DNA of 64,000 bases. Origin: Nocardioides humi. Lineage in GTDB: Bacteria > Actinomycetota > Actinomycetes > Propionibacteriales > Nocardioidaceae. The position numbers and the translations under genes were made by a program. A model generated the notes under the pieces. The model was not told the DNA's origin, ran no database searches, and saw nothing but the letters and a program-made list of their open reading frames with translations. This document shows, piece by piece, positions 38,478 to 47,564 of this stretch (positions within the stretch are counted from its first letter, which is position 1; every line of letters starts with the position of its first letter). The stretch is taken from the NCBI RefSeq assembly GCF_006494775.1, contig NZ_CP041146.1, positions 2,232,001 to 2,296,000 on the forward strand, in the 5' to 3' direction.

Positions 38478-40517
38478 ATGGCGTCCACCACGTCACCGGG
38501 GGACCGGCCCGGGGGTGTTGCCGAGCGATGCTTCGTCGTCGGCGTCGCCGGCCTGCCCGTGTGGTGGCTGCTGGGTGTGGCGTCGTTGGTGCCGCTGCTG
38601 CTCGCCGTACCCCTGGGCTGGGACCTGTGGACCCGGCGCCGGATCGCGCTGCCGCCCCACATCGGGTGGTGGCTGCTGTTCCTGGCGTGGGTGCTCCTCG
38701 GCGTGGGCACACTGTGGGCGGCGGCGCCCGGCGCGGTGGACGACGGCGGCGCGGGCCGGCTGATGGTCTTCGGGTACCGGCTGGGCTGGTACCTGTCGTG
38801 CACCGTGCTGCTGGTCTGGCTCGGCAACACCCCCGCCTCCCGGCTCCCCGACCAGCTGGTCCGCCGGGTGCTGGCCTCGGTCTTCGTGGTCGCCGTGGCC
38901 GGCGGGCTGCTGGGCCTGCTCAGCCCGGACCTCACCTTCACCACGCTGGCGGAGCGGCTGCTGCCCGGCGGGCTGCGCGGCAACGGCTTCGTCAGCACCC
39001 TGGTGTCGGCGGAGGCGGCCGACGTGCAGCGGGTCCTCGGCGACGACCAGCCGCGGCCGAAGGCGCCGTTCCCGTTCACCAACACCTGGGGCAGCGTGAT
39101 CTCGCTGAGCCTGGTGTTCTTCGTCGCCACGGTGGTCGCGAGCCGGTCGCGATGGCGCTGGCTGGCCGGTCCCCTGCTGGCGGCGGCCGCCGTCCCGGTC
39201 GTGCTGAGCCTCAACCGCGGCCTGTGGCTGGCGCTCGGCGCCGGTGCCGTGGGCCTGCTGGTCCTGCTGGCGTCCCGCCGCAACCACGCCGCGCTCGCCG
39301 GCCTCGCCGCCGTCGTGCTCCTCGGCGGGGTCGTGCTGACGACCACGCCCCTGGGGGACACGGTCTCGGAGCGCCTCGACCACCCGCACAGCAACGACCG
39401 CCGCTCGCAGCTCCTGGTCGCGACCGTCGACTCGATGACCCGGGGCTCCCCGGTCGTGGGGTACGGCAGCACCCGCGACGTCGAGGGCAGCTTCGCCTCG
39501 ATCGCGGGCGGCGCCACGCCGAGCTGCCCGGCGTGCGGCGTACCTCCGCTCGGGACCCAGGGACAGCTCTGGCTGGTGCTGTTCTCGCAGGGCTGGATCG
39601 GGGCGCTGTTCTTCCTGACCTTCTTCGTGCTGGCGCTGCGCCGCACCTGGCGATGTCGGACCGTCAACCAGACGGTGGCGACCTTCGTCCTCGGCGTCTT
39701 CCTGCTGCAGCTGACGGTGTACGACACCCTCGGGCTGCCGATGTTGATCGTGATGACCGCGGTGGGGCTCGCCTGGCGCGAGGAGCGGTCCCCCACGGCC
39801 CGCCCACCGACGCTGCACCGGCCGCCGGCGCGCGCCCTGGCGCTGGCCGGGGTGGCCGGGATCCTGGGCGCGGCGGTCGGCGCCGCGACGACGGTCGGGG
39901 CGGATCGCCAGGTCACCAGCACGGTGACGGTGGAGCTCACCCCGTCCCCGACGTACCTCGACGTCGGCGACGTCGCCCGCGCGGCGGACAGCGACGCCGT
40001 GGTCCGGCCGCCGGACCCGGCGACGGTCGACACCGAGGCGGCGCTGCTGCGCTCCGAGCCTGCGCTGGAGCGCGCCGGGCAGCGGGTCCACATGACACCC
40101 GCGGACCTGCGCTCCGACATCCGGGTGGTCGCGCCCCCGCTGTCGACGGTGCTGCAGGTGAGCGTGACGACCGGTTCGGACCGGGATCCGGCGGCGGCCG
40201 CCCGCGCCGTGGTCGACGAGTATCTCGCCGAGCGCGGCCGCGTCCTCGAGGGGCGTCGCGCCGACATGGTCGCGCGGCTCGGGGAGCGGCTCGCCGCCAT
40301 CGACCCCGCGGACCCGGACTGGGCGCGGACCCGGACCTACCTGCGGGCCGCGGTCGACCACCTCACGACGCACCGGCCGGCGGTCGGGAGCGTGATCCGG
40401 GTCGGCCCCGCGCACGCCGTCGGCGTCGAGCGCGGCGTCCCGATCGCCAGCGGCCTCGCCCTCGGGGCGCTCCTCGGCCTGGCGGCGGCCCGCGTGCTCG
40501 CGAGGAGGCGTCCGTGA
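38478..40517 (+). CDS. O-antigen-ligase/Wzy-type polymerase fused to a Wzz-like domain
   Basis: 679 residues from ATG 38478 (TTG 38466 also possible). The N-terminal 430 or so residues are a polytopic membrane protein with 10-12 helices and the Wzy/WaaL features LSLNRGLWLALGAG and a large external loop (VVGYGSTRDVEG). After a cytoplasmic break a further helix (LALAGVAGILGAAVGAATTVG) begins a Wzz-like domain with periplasmic coiled segments, and a last helix (GLALGALLGLAAARVL) closes it. Polymerase and chain-length regulator are normally separate proteins. It starts a run of genes with four-base overlaps. Confidence 0.82.
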   Translation: MASTTSPGDRPGGVAERCFVVGVAGLPVWWLLGVASLVPLLLAVPLGWDLWTRRRIALPPHIGWWLLFLAWVLLGVGTLWAAAPGAVDDGGAGRLMVFGYRLGWYLSCTVLLVWLGNTPASRLPDQLVRRVLASVFVVAVAGGLLGLLSPDLTFTTLAERLLPGGLRGNGFVSTLVSAEAADVQRVLGDDQPRPKAPFPFTNTWGSVISLSLVFFVATVVASRSRWRWLAGPLLAAAAVPVVLSLNRGLWLALGAGAVGLLVLLASRRNHAALAGLAAVVLLGGVVLTTTPLGDTVSERLDHPHSNDRRSQLLVATVDSMTRGSPVVGYGSTRDVEGSFASIAGGATPSCPACGVPPLGTQGQLWLVLFSQGWIGALFFLTFFVLALRRTWRCRTVNQTVATFVLGVFLLQLTVYDTLGLPMLIVMTAVGLAWREERSPTARPPTLHRPPARALALAGVAGILGAAVGAATTVGADRQVTSTVTVELTPSPTYLDVGDVARAADSDAVVRPPDPATVDTEAALLRSEPALERAGQRVHMTPADLRSDIRVVAPPLSTVLQVSVTTGSDRDPAAAARAVVDEYLAERGRVLEGRRADMVARLGERLAAIDPADPDWARTRTYLRAAVDHLTTHRPAVGSVIRVGPAHAVGVERGVPIASGLALGALLGLAAARVLARRRP

Positions 40518-41241
40518 CCGCCCGGCCGCGCGACATCTGGACCCGGCTGGCGATCGACCCGCTGGCCGACCCGCTCGCCCGCGCCCTCGCCCGGCTGGCG
40601 TGGGTGACGCCCAACCGGGTGACCGTGGTCTCGGGCCTGCTCGGCGTCGCCGCCGCCGGCTGCCTGGCCACCGGCCGGCTCCGCCTCGGCGGGATCCTCT
40701 TCCTGCTCCGCTTCTTCGCCGACTGCGTGGACGGCAAGGTCGCCCGGCTGCAGGGCTCCGGCTCGCACCGGGGCGCCCTGCTCGACGTCGCGACCGACGT
40801 CGTCTGCGTGACGGCGGCGTACGCCGGGCTCGCGGTGTGGGCGGTCCGCCACGACCACGCCGACCCCGCGGTCGCGGCCGCGCTGCTCGCCGCGCTCAGC
40901 TGCTACGGGTGGGCCCTCGCCCACCGCAAGCACCTGGCCGAGCAGGCGGGCCTCGGCGACGGGGGTCGGGCCCAGCCCTGCTGCGCCGCACCGACCTGCC
41001 GTTGCTCGACCCCTGGCTGCGCGTGTGCCGCCGGCTCGGGATGAGCCCGGTGCCGTGGGCGGTCGAGGCCGAGACGCTCGTGCTCGGCCTGCTGCCGCTC
41101 GCCGGTGCTCGGGCGGCGGCCGGCGGCCTGCTGGTCGCCCTCGCCTTCTATGTCATCGCCACCGTCGTCAACCTTCGCCGGATGTGGCGCATCGCCCGCC
41201 GGCTCGACCGTGTCCCCTCCCTCGAAGCAGGTCCGCCATGA
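40514..41241 (+). CDS. CDP-alcohol phosphatidyltransferase, interrupted by a one-base frameshift
   Basis: Membrane enzyme that transfers a phospho-alcohol or phospho-sugar from a CDP carrier. The whole family motif is present: D(x)2DG(x)2AR(x)8G(x)3D(x)3D in DCVDGKVARLQ and GALLDVATD. GTG 40514 overlaps the previous stop. After HLAEQAGLGDGG the frame is lost at the G run 40961-40965; one added G restores SGPALLRRTDLPLLDPWLRV and three more helices up to the stop at 41241. About 242 residues. In a polysaccharide locus it may add a phospho-alcohol such as phosphoinositol or phosphoglycerol to the glycan or its lipid carrier. Confidence 0.8.
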
Positions 41242-42157
41242 GCCTCCCCGACCTTCCCGACGTCGACGTGGTGATCGCCACCCACGACCGTCCCGTGCTC
41301 GTGCGCGAGGCCATCGCGGCCGTCGTCGGGCAGGCGTATCCCGGCCGGGTCCGGTGCATCGTCGTGTTCGACCGCTCCACCCCCGACCCCGACCTGTGCG
41401 CCTACGGCGACGGGGACCGTCGTACCGTCGACGTCGTCGCCAACGACCGCAGCCCCGGCCTCGCCGGCGCCCGCAACACCGGCATCCTCGCCGGCGACGG
41501 CGCGCTGGTCGCCTTCTGCGACGACGACGACCTCTGGCTCCCCGGCAAGCTCGAGCGCCAGGTCCGGGCCCTGGTCGCCGGCGGTCCGCCCACCTGCGTC
41601 ACCGGGATCGAGGTCGACTACGACGGCACCACGACCACCCGGGTGCCCACGCCCGCCTCGCTCGAGCTGCGGCACCTGGTACGGCGGCGGGTGATGGAGG
41701 CGCACCCCTCGACCGTGCTGGTACGACGACGCGAGCTGCTGAAGGACATCGGGCTCGTCGACGAGGACATCCCCGGCAGCTACGGCGAGGACTTCGACTG
41801 GATGATCCGGGCCGCCGGCGCCGGCGGGTTCCACGTCGTACCCGCGCCGCTGGTGCGGGTCCGCTGGGGCGGGTCCCAGTTCTCCCGGCAGTGGGGGACG
41901 ATCGCCGACGCGATCGACTACGGCCTCGCCAAGCACGCCGTCTTCCACGAGGACCGCCGCGCCCTCGCCCGCCTCCTCGGCCGCAAGGCCTTCGCCCTCG
42001 CCGCCCTCGGCCGCCGGGACGCGCTGCGCTGGGCCGGCCGGACCGCCTGGACCTCCCCCGGGAGCCGCGGGCGTACCTCGCCGCGCTGGTCGCGCTGCGG
42101 GTCGTGAGCGCGGACCGGCTGCTCGATTTCGCGCACCGGCGGGGGCACGGGATCTGA
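41238..42157 (+). CDS. GT2-family glycosyltransferase, interrupted near its end by a one-base frameshift
   Basis: GT-A fold transferase of about 306 residues. VDVVIATHDRPVLVREAI opens the nucleotide-binding domain, AFCDDDDLWLPGKL is the DxD metal motif, and SYGEDFDWMIRAA is the ED acceptor-site motif. ATG 41238 overlaps the previous stop by four bases. At the C run 42055-42059 the frame is lost; adding a C gives TSPREPRAYLAALVALRVVS and the natural stop at 42157. As sequenced the protein would end 17 residues short with an altered tail, which might still be active. Confidence 0.85.
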
Positions 42158-42250
42158 GCCGTTCGTGCACACCGCCGGAAGGGACTTTCGCCTGTCCACA
42201 GGCGGGGTCTGCTCGTTTCGTGGTGTCGGGGTGGGTGGGAGAATCCAGTC

Positions 42251-43540
42251 ATGGATCTCGGAACCCAGCCCCGTTCGACGGCAGCACTGCTGTCGCGGGT
42301 CGGTGCGCGGATCCAGGCCCGTGACACCCTGCTGATCGAGGAATGGCAGGACATCGTCACCTGGGCCAGCGACCACGTCGTCGTCGGGCCGGAGGGTGCG
42401 GCGACGATCACCGACGGATACCTCGACACCGGGGTCCCGATCGCCGGGGACGGGGCGCCGTTGGTGTCGGAGTTCGGGTTGATGGAGCTGGTCGCCGTGT
42501 TGGGACGCTCGCCGGACGGTGGGCGTGCCTATGTGGGGCGGGTCATCGAGTGCGCCTGGCGGCTGCCTCAGGTCTATGCCGCCGTGGTCGCGGGTCGGTT
42601 GACGCCGTGGCGGGCCGAGCGGATCGCGGACCTCACCCACGGGCTGAGTGCTGAGGCGGCTGGGTTCGTGGACCGGCAGCTCTTCGATGCCTCCGGGGTC
42701 GGGTGGGCGCAGTTGGACCGGCTGATCGCCGAAGCGATCCTCCGGTTCGACCCCGAACGCGCCGAAGCCGAACGCGCGACGGCTGCGGACCAGCGCTATG
42801 TGGAGGTCGGGGACCCCGACACCCACGGCAACACGAACGGGATCGTGCACCTCGATGCCGTGCTCGACGCTGCTGATGGGCGTGATCTGGATGTTGCGAT
42901 CGCCCGCCGCGCCCACCTCCTCGGGGACCTCGGCAACGACGCTCCGCTCGATGTGCGCCGCTCGGTCGCGCTCGGCGAGTTGGCCCGGGCCGACCTCACG
43001 CTCGATCTGGAGGGTTCGCCGGGCCGCAAAGCGATCGTGAACGTCCACATCACCGACACCACCCTGACCGGCGTGAACCCCGTCGGCAGATGGGAAGACC
43101 AGCAGGTCCCCGTGTCGAGCGAGCAGATCCGCGAGTGGCTCGGCACCGCCTCGACCGTGATCGTCCGCCCGGTGATCGACCTGGCCGACCACGTCCCGAT
43201 CGACTCCTACGAGATCCCCGACCGCCACCGCGTCCAGGTCGCTCTGCGCGACCATGCGTGCCGGTTCCCCCACTGCACCAGACCAGCCACCCGCTGCGAC
43301 CTCGACCACGCCCGACCCTACGGCGAGGGCGGGCCTACCTGTCCGTGCAACGAGGTGGCCCTGTGCAGACGCCATCACCGGGCGAAAACCCACAGCCGCT
43401 GGCGCTACCAGACCACGGCACCAGCCACCTACGTCTGGACCAGCCCCAACGGTTTCACCTTCCGTGTCGACCACCGAGGCACCCACCCCATCCACCACGC
43501 GACCGACCCCGCCGGCGACCCAGCCCCACCAGACCAATAG
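42251..43540 (+). CDS. DUF222/HNH endonuclease-domain protein (13E12-repeat type)
   Basis: 429 residues. The N-terminal DUF222 region is followed by a C-terminal HNH nuclease domain: CRFPHCTRPATRCDLDH, then NEVALCRRHHRAKTH, with Cys pairs for zinc. Such proteins occur in many copies in actinobacterial genomes and belong to the family of the mycobacterial 13E12 repeats; some copies are linked to mobile elements. Here it separates the glycosyltransferase genes from the hydrolase gene and has no evident link to polysaccharide synthesis. The Pro/His-rich last 30 residues and the following 240 bases show a different composition from the neighbours. Confidence 0.87.
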   Translation: MDLGTQPRSTAALLSRVGARIQARDTLLIEEWQDIVTWASDHVVVGPEGAATITDGYLDTGVPIAGDGAPLVSEFGLMELVAVLGRSPDGGRAYVGRVIECAWRLPQVYAAVVAGRLTPWRAERIADLTHGLSAEAAGFVDRQLFDASGVGWAQLDRLIAEAILRFDPERAEAERATAADQRYVEVGDPDTHGNTNGIVHLDAVLDAADGRDLDVAIARRAHLLGDLGNDAPLDVRRSVALGELARADLTLDLEGSPGRKAIVNVHITDTTLTGVNPVGRWEDQQVPVSSEQIREWLGTASTVIVRPVIDLADHVPIDSYEIPDRHRVQVALRDHACRFPHCTRPATRCDLDHARPYGEGGPTCPCNEVALCRRHHRAKTHSRWRYQTTAPATYVWTSPNGFTFRVDHRGTHPIHHATDPAGDPAPPDQ

Positions 43541-43638
43541 CCACCCCGCCCCGCACCCCGCACACCCCATGGTTGCGGGGATGCAGGCACGTCCAGCCGC
43601 TCAGACCAGCCCCGTCGGACCCACCCACGCCCCGCTCA

Positions 43639-43662
43639 CTCGTCCCCCATATGGGGGACGAG
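43639..43662. promoter_or_regulatory. 24-base perfect palindrome CTCGTCCCCCAT/ATGGGGGACGAG
   Basis: A perfect palindrome without a loop, 117 bases upstream of the glycoside hydrolase start. Its CCCCCATATGGGGG centre resembles the other operator-like sites of the locus. The region between 43541 and 43779 has no other feature that I can support. A terminator stem for the HNH gene is the alternative. Confidence 0.45.
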
Positions 43663-43779
43663 ATTGGCCCCGACCCCTCGTACCGGGTCGAATCGAGCCG
43701 ATCGACCGACAGAACGAGTGACGAAGTACGCGGCCGTGCGCGATGCTCCCCCACGGCCCAGATGCGGGGAGGTGGCGTC

Positions 43780-45210
43780 GTGCAGAACGCCTACAGACGT
43801 TGGACCTGGCTGTCAGCTGCGCTGGTGGCCGTGATGATCGGGGCGGTCGCGGCCGTCCCGCCGGCACAGTCGCGCACCGCGCCGGCCCAGGCGTACCCCA
43901 CGGGAAGCTTCGAAACGCACCTGGACGGGTTCGCGGGGGTCAAGGGCAGCAGGGTCAAGCTGTCGCGCAGCGGTGCGGGCCGCAACCACAGCCGCGCCAT
44001 GGTCGTGCGTACGGCGCAGCGCGGGCCGGTCGGCGCGATCAGCCGGCACCGGTTCGCCGGGGCGCACCAGGCCGGGACGTCGTACGTCGTCCGGATGTGG
44101 GTGCGCACCGACACGAAGCGCACGGTGGCGCTGCGGGTGCGCGAGGTCGCGGGCGGCAAGCGCGTCCAGACCAGGACGGTCCGGGTGGCCGCCAAGGCGG
44201 GGACCTGGACCCGGATCAAGACCCGGATCACGACGAAGAAGCGCAACTCCGCGCTGAAGCTGCGCGTCCGCTCCCCGCGGGTGGCGGCGAACGAGCGGAT
44301 CCTCGTGGACGACCTGCGGATCGTCGAGGAGTCCGAGAGCGAGGGCGTCGTCGGGAAGCTGACGAACGGCTGCGGTCGCACCGCCCGCGGCATCCCGTCG
44401 TGCGGGACCTACGTCGGGGCCGCGCACGGCTCCAACACCGACCCGAGCGCGCTCGAGCAGCAGCTCGGCGACCGGCTCGGCGTCCGTCGTACCTACTTCA
44501 ACGCCACGGGCGTGGCGGGGGCCGTGCGGATCGCGCAGGCCGACCTGGCGGCCGGCCGGCTGCCGTGGGTGAGCTTCAAGCTGCCGCACTCGTGGACCGA
44601 GATGGCCGACGGCAAGGGCGACGCGTGGGCGGTCGACCTCGCCCAGCGGCTCGGGGCGCTCGGCGGCCCGGTGTGGGTGGCGTTCCATCACGAGCCGGAG
44701 GGCGACGGTGACATCCAGGAGTGGCGCCGGATGCAGGAGCACCTCGCGCCGCTGGTGCGGGGCGCCTCGCCCAATGTTGCCTTCACCGTGGTGATGACCG
44801 GCTGGCACCAGTTCTACGGCGAGGCGCAGTACAGCCTCGCGCAGATCTGGCCCCGCGGCGTGAAGATCGACGTGGCCGGCTTCGACATCTACCAGCAGTA
44901 CGGCGTGGTCAAGAACGGCAGCACCACCACGAAGTGGACCGACTTCGAGCAGTATTACCGGCAGATCGCCGCCTGGGCCCGCACGATGGACGTCGACTGG
45001 GCGCTCGGCGAGACCGGCGTGACCGACACGGCCGCCGCCGCGCATCCCTCGGAGATCGTCGACGCGGTGGACCTGATGGAGAACTACGGCGGTATCGCCT
45101 ACAGCTACTTCGACAGCGCGCTGAACAGCATCGCGCCGTGGACGCTGAACACCGCGGTCAAGCGCAACGCCTTCGCGCAGGCACTGGCGGGGGCGCCGTC
45201 ACTCAAGTAG
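43780..45210 (+). CDS. Secreted glycoside hydrolase-like protein (GH26-type barrel) with N-terminal beta-sandwich domain
   Basis: 476 residues from GTG 43780, which has GGGAGGT at good spacing; ATG 43762 is less well placed. Signal peptide/anchor at about 8-28, then a carbohydrate-binding-like beta-sandwich (about 40-190; GTWTRIKTRITTKKR is typical of CBM-like domains), then a TIM barrel from about 205. Candidate catalytic acids are E305 in HHEPEG and E411 in LGETGV, at strand ends 4 and 7 as in clan GH-A. It may trim or release the polysaccharide made by this locus. Its end overlaps the convergent kinase-fold gene by 12 bases. Confidence 0.75.
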   Translation: MQNAYRRWTWLSAALVAVMIGAVAAVPPAQSRTAPAQAYPTGSFETHLDGFAGVKGSRVKLSRSGAGRNHSRAMVVRTAQRGPVGAISRHRFAGAHQAGTSYVVRMWVRTDTKRTVALRVREVAGGKRVQTRTVRVAAKAGTWTRIKTRITTKKRNSALKLRVRSPRVAANERILVDDLRIVEESESEGVVGKLTNGCGRTARGIPSCGTYVGAAHGSNTDPSALEQQLGDRLGVRRTYFNATGVAGAVRIAQADLAAGRLPWVSFKLPHSWTEMADGKGDAWAVDLAQRLGALGGPVWVAFHHEPEGDGDIQEWRRMQEHLAPLVRGASPNVAFTVVMTGWHQFYGEAQYSLAQIWPRGVKIDVAGFDIYQQYGVVKNGSTTTKWTDFEQYYRQIAAWARTMDVDWALGETGVTDTAAAAHPSEIVDAVDLMENYGGIAYSYFDSALNSIAPWTLNTAVKRNAFAQALAGAPSLK

Positions 45211-46365
45211 CCGCTCCAGCGCGATCAGGGAGAGGGTCGCCCGGGGCGAGATGTGCTCGCCACCGGGCGCCTCGACCAGGCTGAGGTACCGGGTCAGGAT
45301 CGCGACGAGGTACAGCAGGCTGCGCACGTGCGGCTCGCCGCCGAGGCTGCGGTCCGGGTACGACGCGAACGCGAGCGCCCGGAGCACCCCCTCCGGCGAG
45401 GAGGGGAAGCCCGCGTTGAGCGCGTTGACGACGTAGTGGAGCGGGTCGAGGCCGGTGGGGACGCCGGTCTCGAACCGCTCCCAGTCCCACAGCAGCACCC
45501 GCTCGCCGGAGACCGCCATGTTCCACGGCGTCCAGTCGCCGTGCCAGGCGCCCCACGAGAGGGGACGGCTGCCGGTGATGGCGGCGACCCGCTCCATCGC
45601 CCGGCCGAGGCGGCCCCGGCTCACCGGGTCGGCGAGGCTCCCGGCGACCTGCCACTGCTGCCGCCACCAGGCGGACTCGGCCAGCGGCCCGTCCGGGATG
45701 CTGAAGCTCCCGGCGAGCTCGTCCATCGCGGCCACGGGCGGCGTCCACGAGCTCCGGTGCCGCTGCCACGGCGACGGCGCGAGCGGACCGGCGAGGAGCA
45801 CCGGCCGGCCGCGCCAGGAGGTGCGCGCGATCAGCGGCGGCGGGACGACATACCGGTACTCCTGCGACGTCACGGCGGCGAGTGCCCGCCCCTCGGCGGC
45901 GACGTCCGCGCAGGTGTGATCGGACCAGCCCACCTTGGCGAAGGCCCGGCAGCGCCCCTGCTCGTCGAACACCTGGAGCACCGGCTTGCGGTTCACCCGC
46001 GCGGTGCCGATCGTGATGCTGAAGCTGACGGGCGTGCCGAGCACCGACGAGAGGTGCTCGGCCAGGCCGTCGTCGCCGCCGCGCACCTCCACCCGGTGCC
46101 GCAGCAGACCGGGTACGGCGCGCACTGCGGCGCCGGCCGCGACCCGGGCGGTGGAGTCCCACCAGCTCGACGCGGTGCTGATCCGCCGCAGCGACGCGCC
46201 CGCCGCGACGGAGGAGTCGACGGGGACGAGCACCGTCGGCGTGCTGCCGCGGCTGACGACCGCGTACCGGGCGCGCACGGGGCGTCCGTCGCCGGCCGTG
46301 CCGGCGGGTACGACGTCGGCGCCGGGCCACAGCTCGGCGGCGGTCTCCAGGAGGTCGGCACTCAT
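45199..46365 (-). CDS. Aminoglycoside-phosphotransferase-fold protein
   Basis: 388 residues from ATG 46365. The C-terminal half has the APH-type catalytic loop AWHGDWTPWNMAV and the metal motif LLWDWERF, so a kinase fold of the phosphotransferase (sugar/choline kinase-like) class. The N-terminal half is poorly conserved with weak nucleotide-binding features (RAFAKVGWSD). It is the last gene of a five-gene minus-strand run with four-base overlaps: Wzz-like, flippase, sulfotransferase, methyltransferase, kinase. It probably phosphorylates a sugar or small substituent of the polymer; antibiotic resistance is unlikely in this setting. Confidence 0.72.
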   Translation of the reverse strand: MSADLLETAAELWPGADVVPAGTAGDGRPVRARYAVVSRGSTPTVLVPVDSSVAAGASLRRISTASSWWDSTARVAAGAAVRAVPGLLRHRVEVRGGDDGLAEHLSSVLGTPVSFSITIGTARVNRKPVLQVFDEQGRCRAFAKVGWSDHTCADVAAEGRALAAVTSQEYRYVVPPPLIARTSWRGRPVLLAGPLAPSPWQRHRSSWTPPVAAMDELAGSFSIPDGPLAESAWWRQQWQVAGSLADPVSRGRLGRAMERVAAITGSRPLSWGAWHGDWTPWNMAVSGERVLLWDWERFETGVPTGLDPLHYVVNALNAGFPSSPEGVLRALAFASYPDRSLGGEPHVRSLLYLVAILTRYLSLVEAPGGEHISPRATLSLIALERLLE

Positions 46366-47564
46366 CGGACGCACGCGAACAGGTGGCGGCCGTAGTTGTC
46401 GGCGTAGGGCCCGACGGCGTCCCGGTCGGGTCCGAGGTCGAGCACCTGGGAGAAGGTGGTGTTCTCGAGCAGGAACCGGCGGATGTGGTCCGGGTTCCAG
46501 CCGCGCAGCGAGGAGCGGAACCAGCGCTCGTGCTCCTGCCCGGTGTCGAGGAACAGGACCCGCCCGGTCGCCCGGTCCAGCAGCCGCACCAGCTCGACCT
46601 CGTCGCAGCTGCCGCGGCCGAGCACGAAGTGGTGGAGCAGGCTGAAGCAGGACACGACGTCCCACGTCTCGCGGGTGCCCCGCAGCAGGCCGACCGCGTC
46701 GCCGATCCGGATCCGCTCCGGGTCGAGCCCGTAGACGAGGCGCCCGAGCGTGGCGCCCAGCGGGTCACGCTCCATGCCCTCCGCGTCGAGCCCGCGCTCG
46801 GCCATCTGGGCGACGAACCAGCCGTAGCAGCTGGCCACGTCCAGATAGCTCCCCGACAGCGTGGGCCCGATGACCCGGCGCAGGAAGGCGTCCATGGCCT
46901 CGAGCCGGTCGGTGCAGCAGCGCACGGTCGGCCAGTGCGCGTCGAGCTCGGGCGCGTCGACGGGCTGGTAGAGCTCGCGGCCGCCGTGGAGCCACGACAT
47001 CTTCCGCAGCAGGTCCTGCAGCGGCGTGCTGACCGCGCCGCGTCGTACCCGCACCGGCACCGTCGTCTCCCCCGCGGCCGCCGCCGCGGCGACCCGGTGG
47101 TGGCCGTCGACGACCTGGTAGCAGTGCGAGTCCGCCACCGGCACGGCGAGCACCGGCTGTCCCGGCGGGGAGTGCAGGTCCTCGGCGGGCGCCTCGGCGT
47201 GGTCGGCGTCGTCGAGGAACCGCCGCGCCTGCGCGAGGATCCCCGCATCATCGGTGGCGCCGAAGTACCGGCCGGTGTGCCGGATGCACACCCGCCCCAT
47301 CCGGGCGTACGACGACGCGAGGATCTCCTCGTCCGTCGGCTCCGCGCCCGTCCCGCCGAGGGCGAGCAGGGCGGCGTGCGGGCCGTCCGCCACCCGGCGC
47401 GAGGGCCACAGCGGGTCGCCCAGCGCCGTCGCGAACTGCGCGGCGGTCATCCCGTTCTGCCCGCCCAGGAGCAGCTGGCCGACGGGGACCTCGCGCAGGC
47501 CGGGATGCCAGCGGGTGAGCCGCGCCAGGCGATGGCGGGCGGGGGCGTTGAGCAGGGTGGTCAC
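46362..47564 (-). CDS. Fusion of ParB/Srx-like domain and SAM methyltransferase
   Basis: 400 residues; GTG start 47564, overlapping the sulfotransferase stop. The N-terminal 185 or so residues include VVDGHHRVAAAAAAGETTV, the ParB/sulfiredoxin-like nucleotide-binding signature. The C-terminal part is a class I methyltransferase: SYLDVASCYGWFVAQMAERG (motif I), WDVVSCFSLLHHFVLG and VLFLDTGQEHERW. Such fusions occur in polysaccharide loci of several bacteria, but the acceptor is unknown; an O-methylated sugar is the simplest idea. The four-base overlaps on both sides tie it to the kinase and sulfotransferase. Confidence 0.75.
   Translation of the reverse strand: MTTLLNAPARHRLARLTRWHPGLREVPVGQLLLGGQNGMTAAQFATALGDPLWPSRRVADGPHAALLALGGTGAEPTDEEILASSYARMGRVCIRHTGRYFGATDDAGILAQARRFLDDADHAEAPAEDLHSPPGQPVLAVPVADSHCYQVVDGHHRVAAAAAAGETTVPVRVRRGAVSTPLQDLLRKMSWLHGGRELYQPVDAPELDAHWPTVRCCTDRLEAMDAFLRRVIGPTLSGSYLDVASCYGWFVAQMAERGLDAEGMERDPLGATLGRLVYGLDPERIRIGDAVGLLRGTRETWDVVSCFSLLHHFVLGRGSCDEVELVRLLDRATGRVLFLDTGQEHERWFRSSLRGWNPDHIRRFLLENTTFSQVLDLGPDRDAVGPYADNYGRHLFACVR

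Noticed and set aside
45199..46365. Antibiotic-resistance kinase
   Set aside because: The APH fold alone does not indicate resistance; the gene is embedded in a polysaccharide operon and its N-terminal half is divergent.
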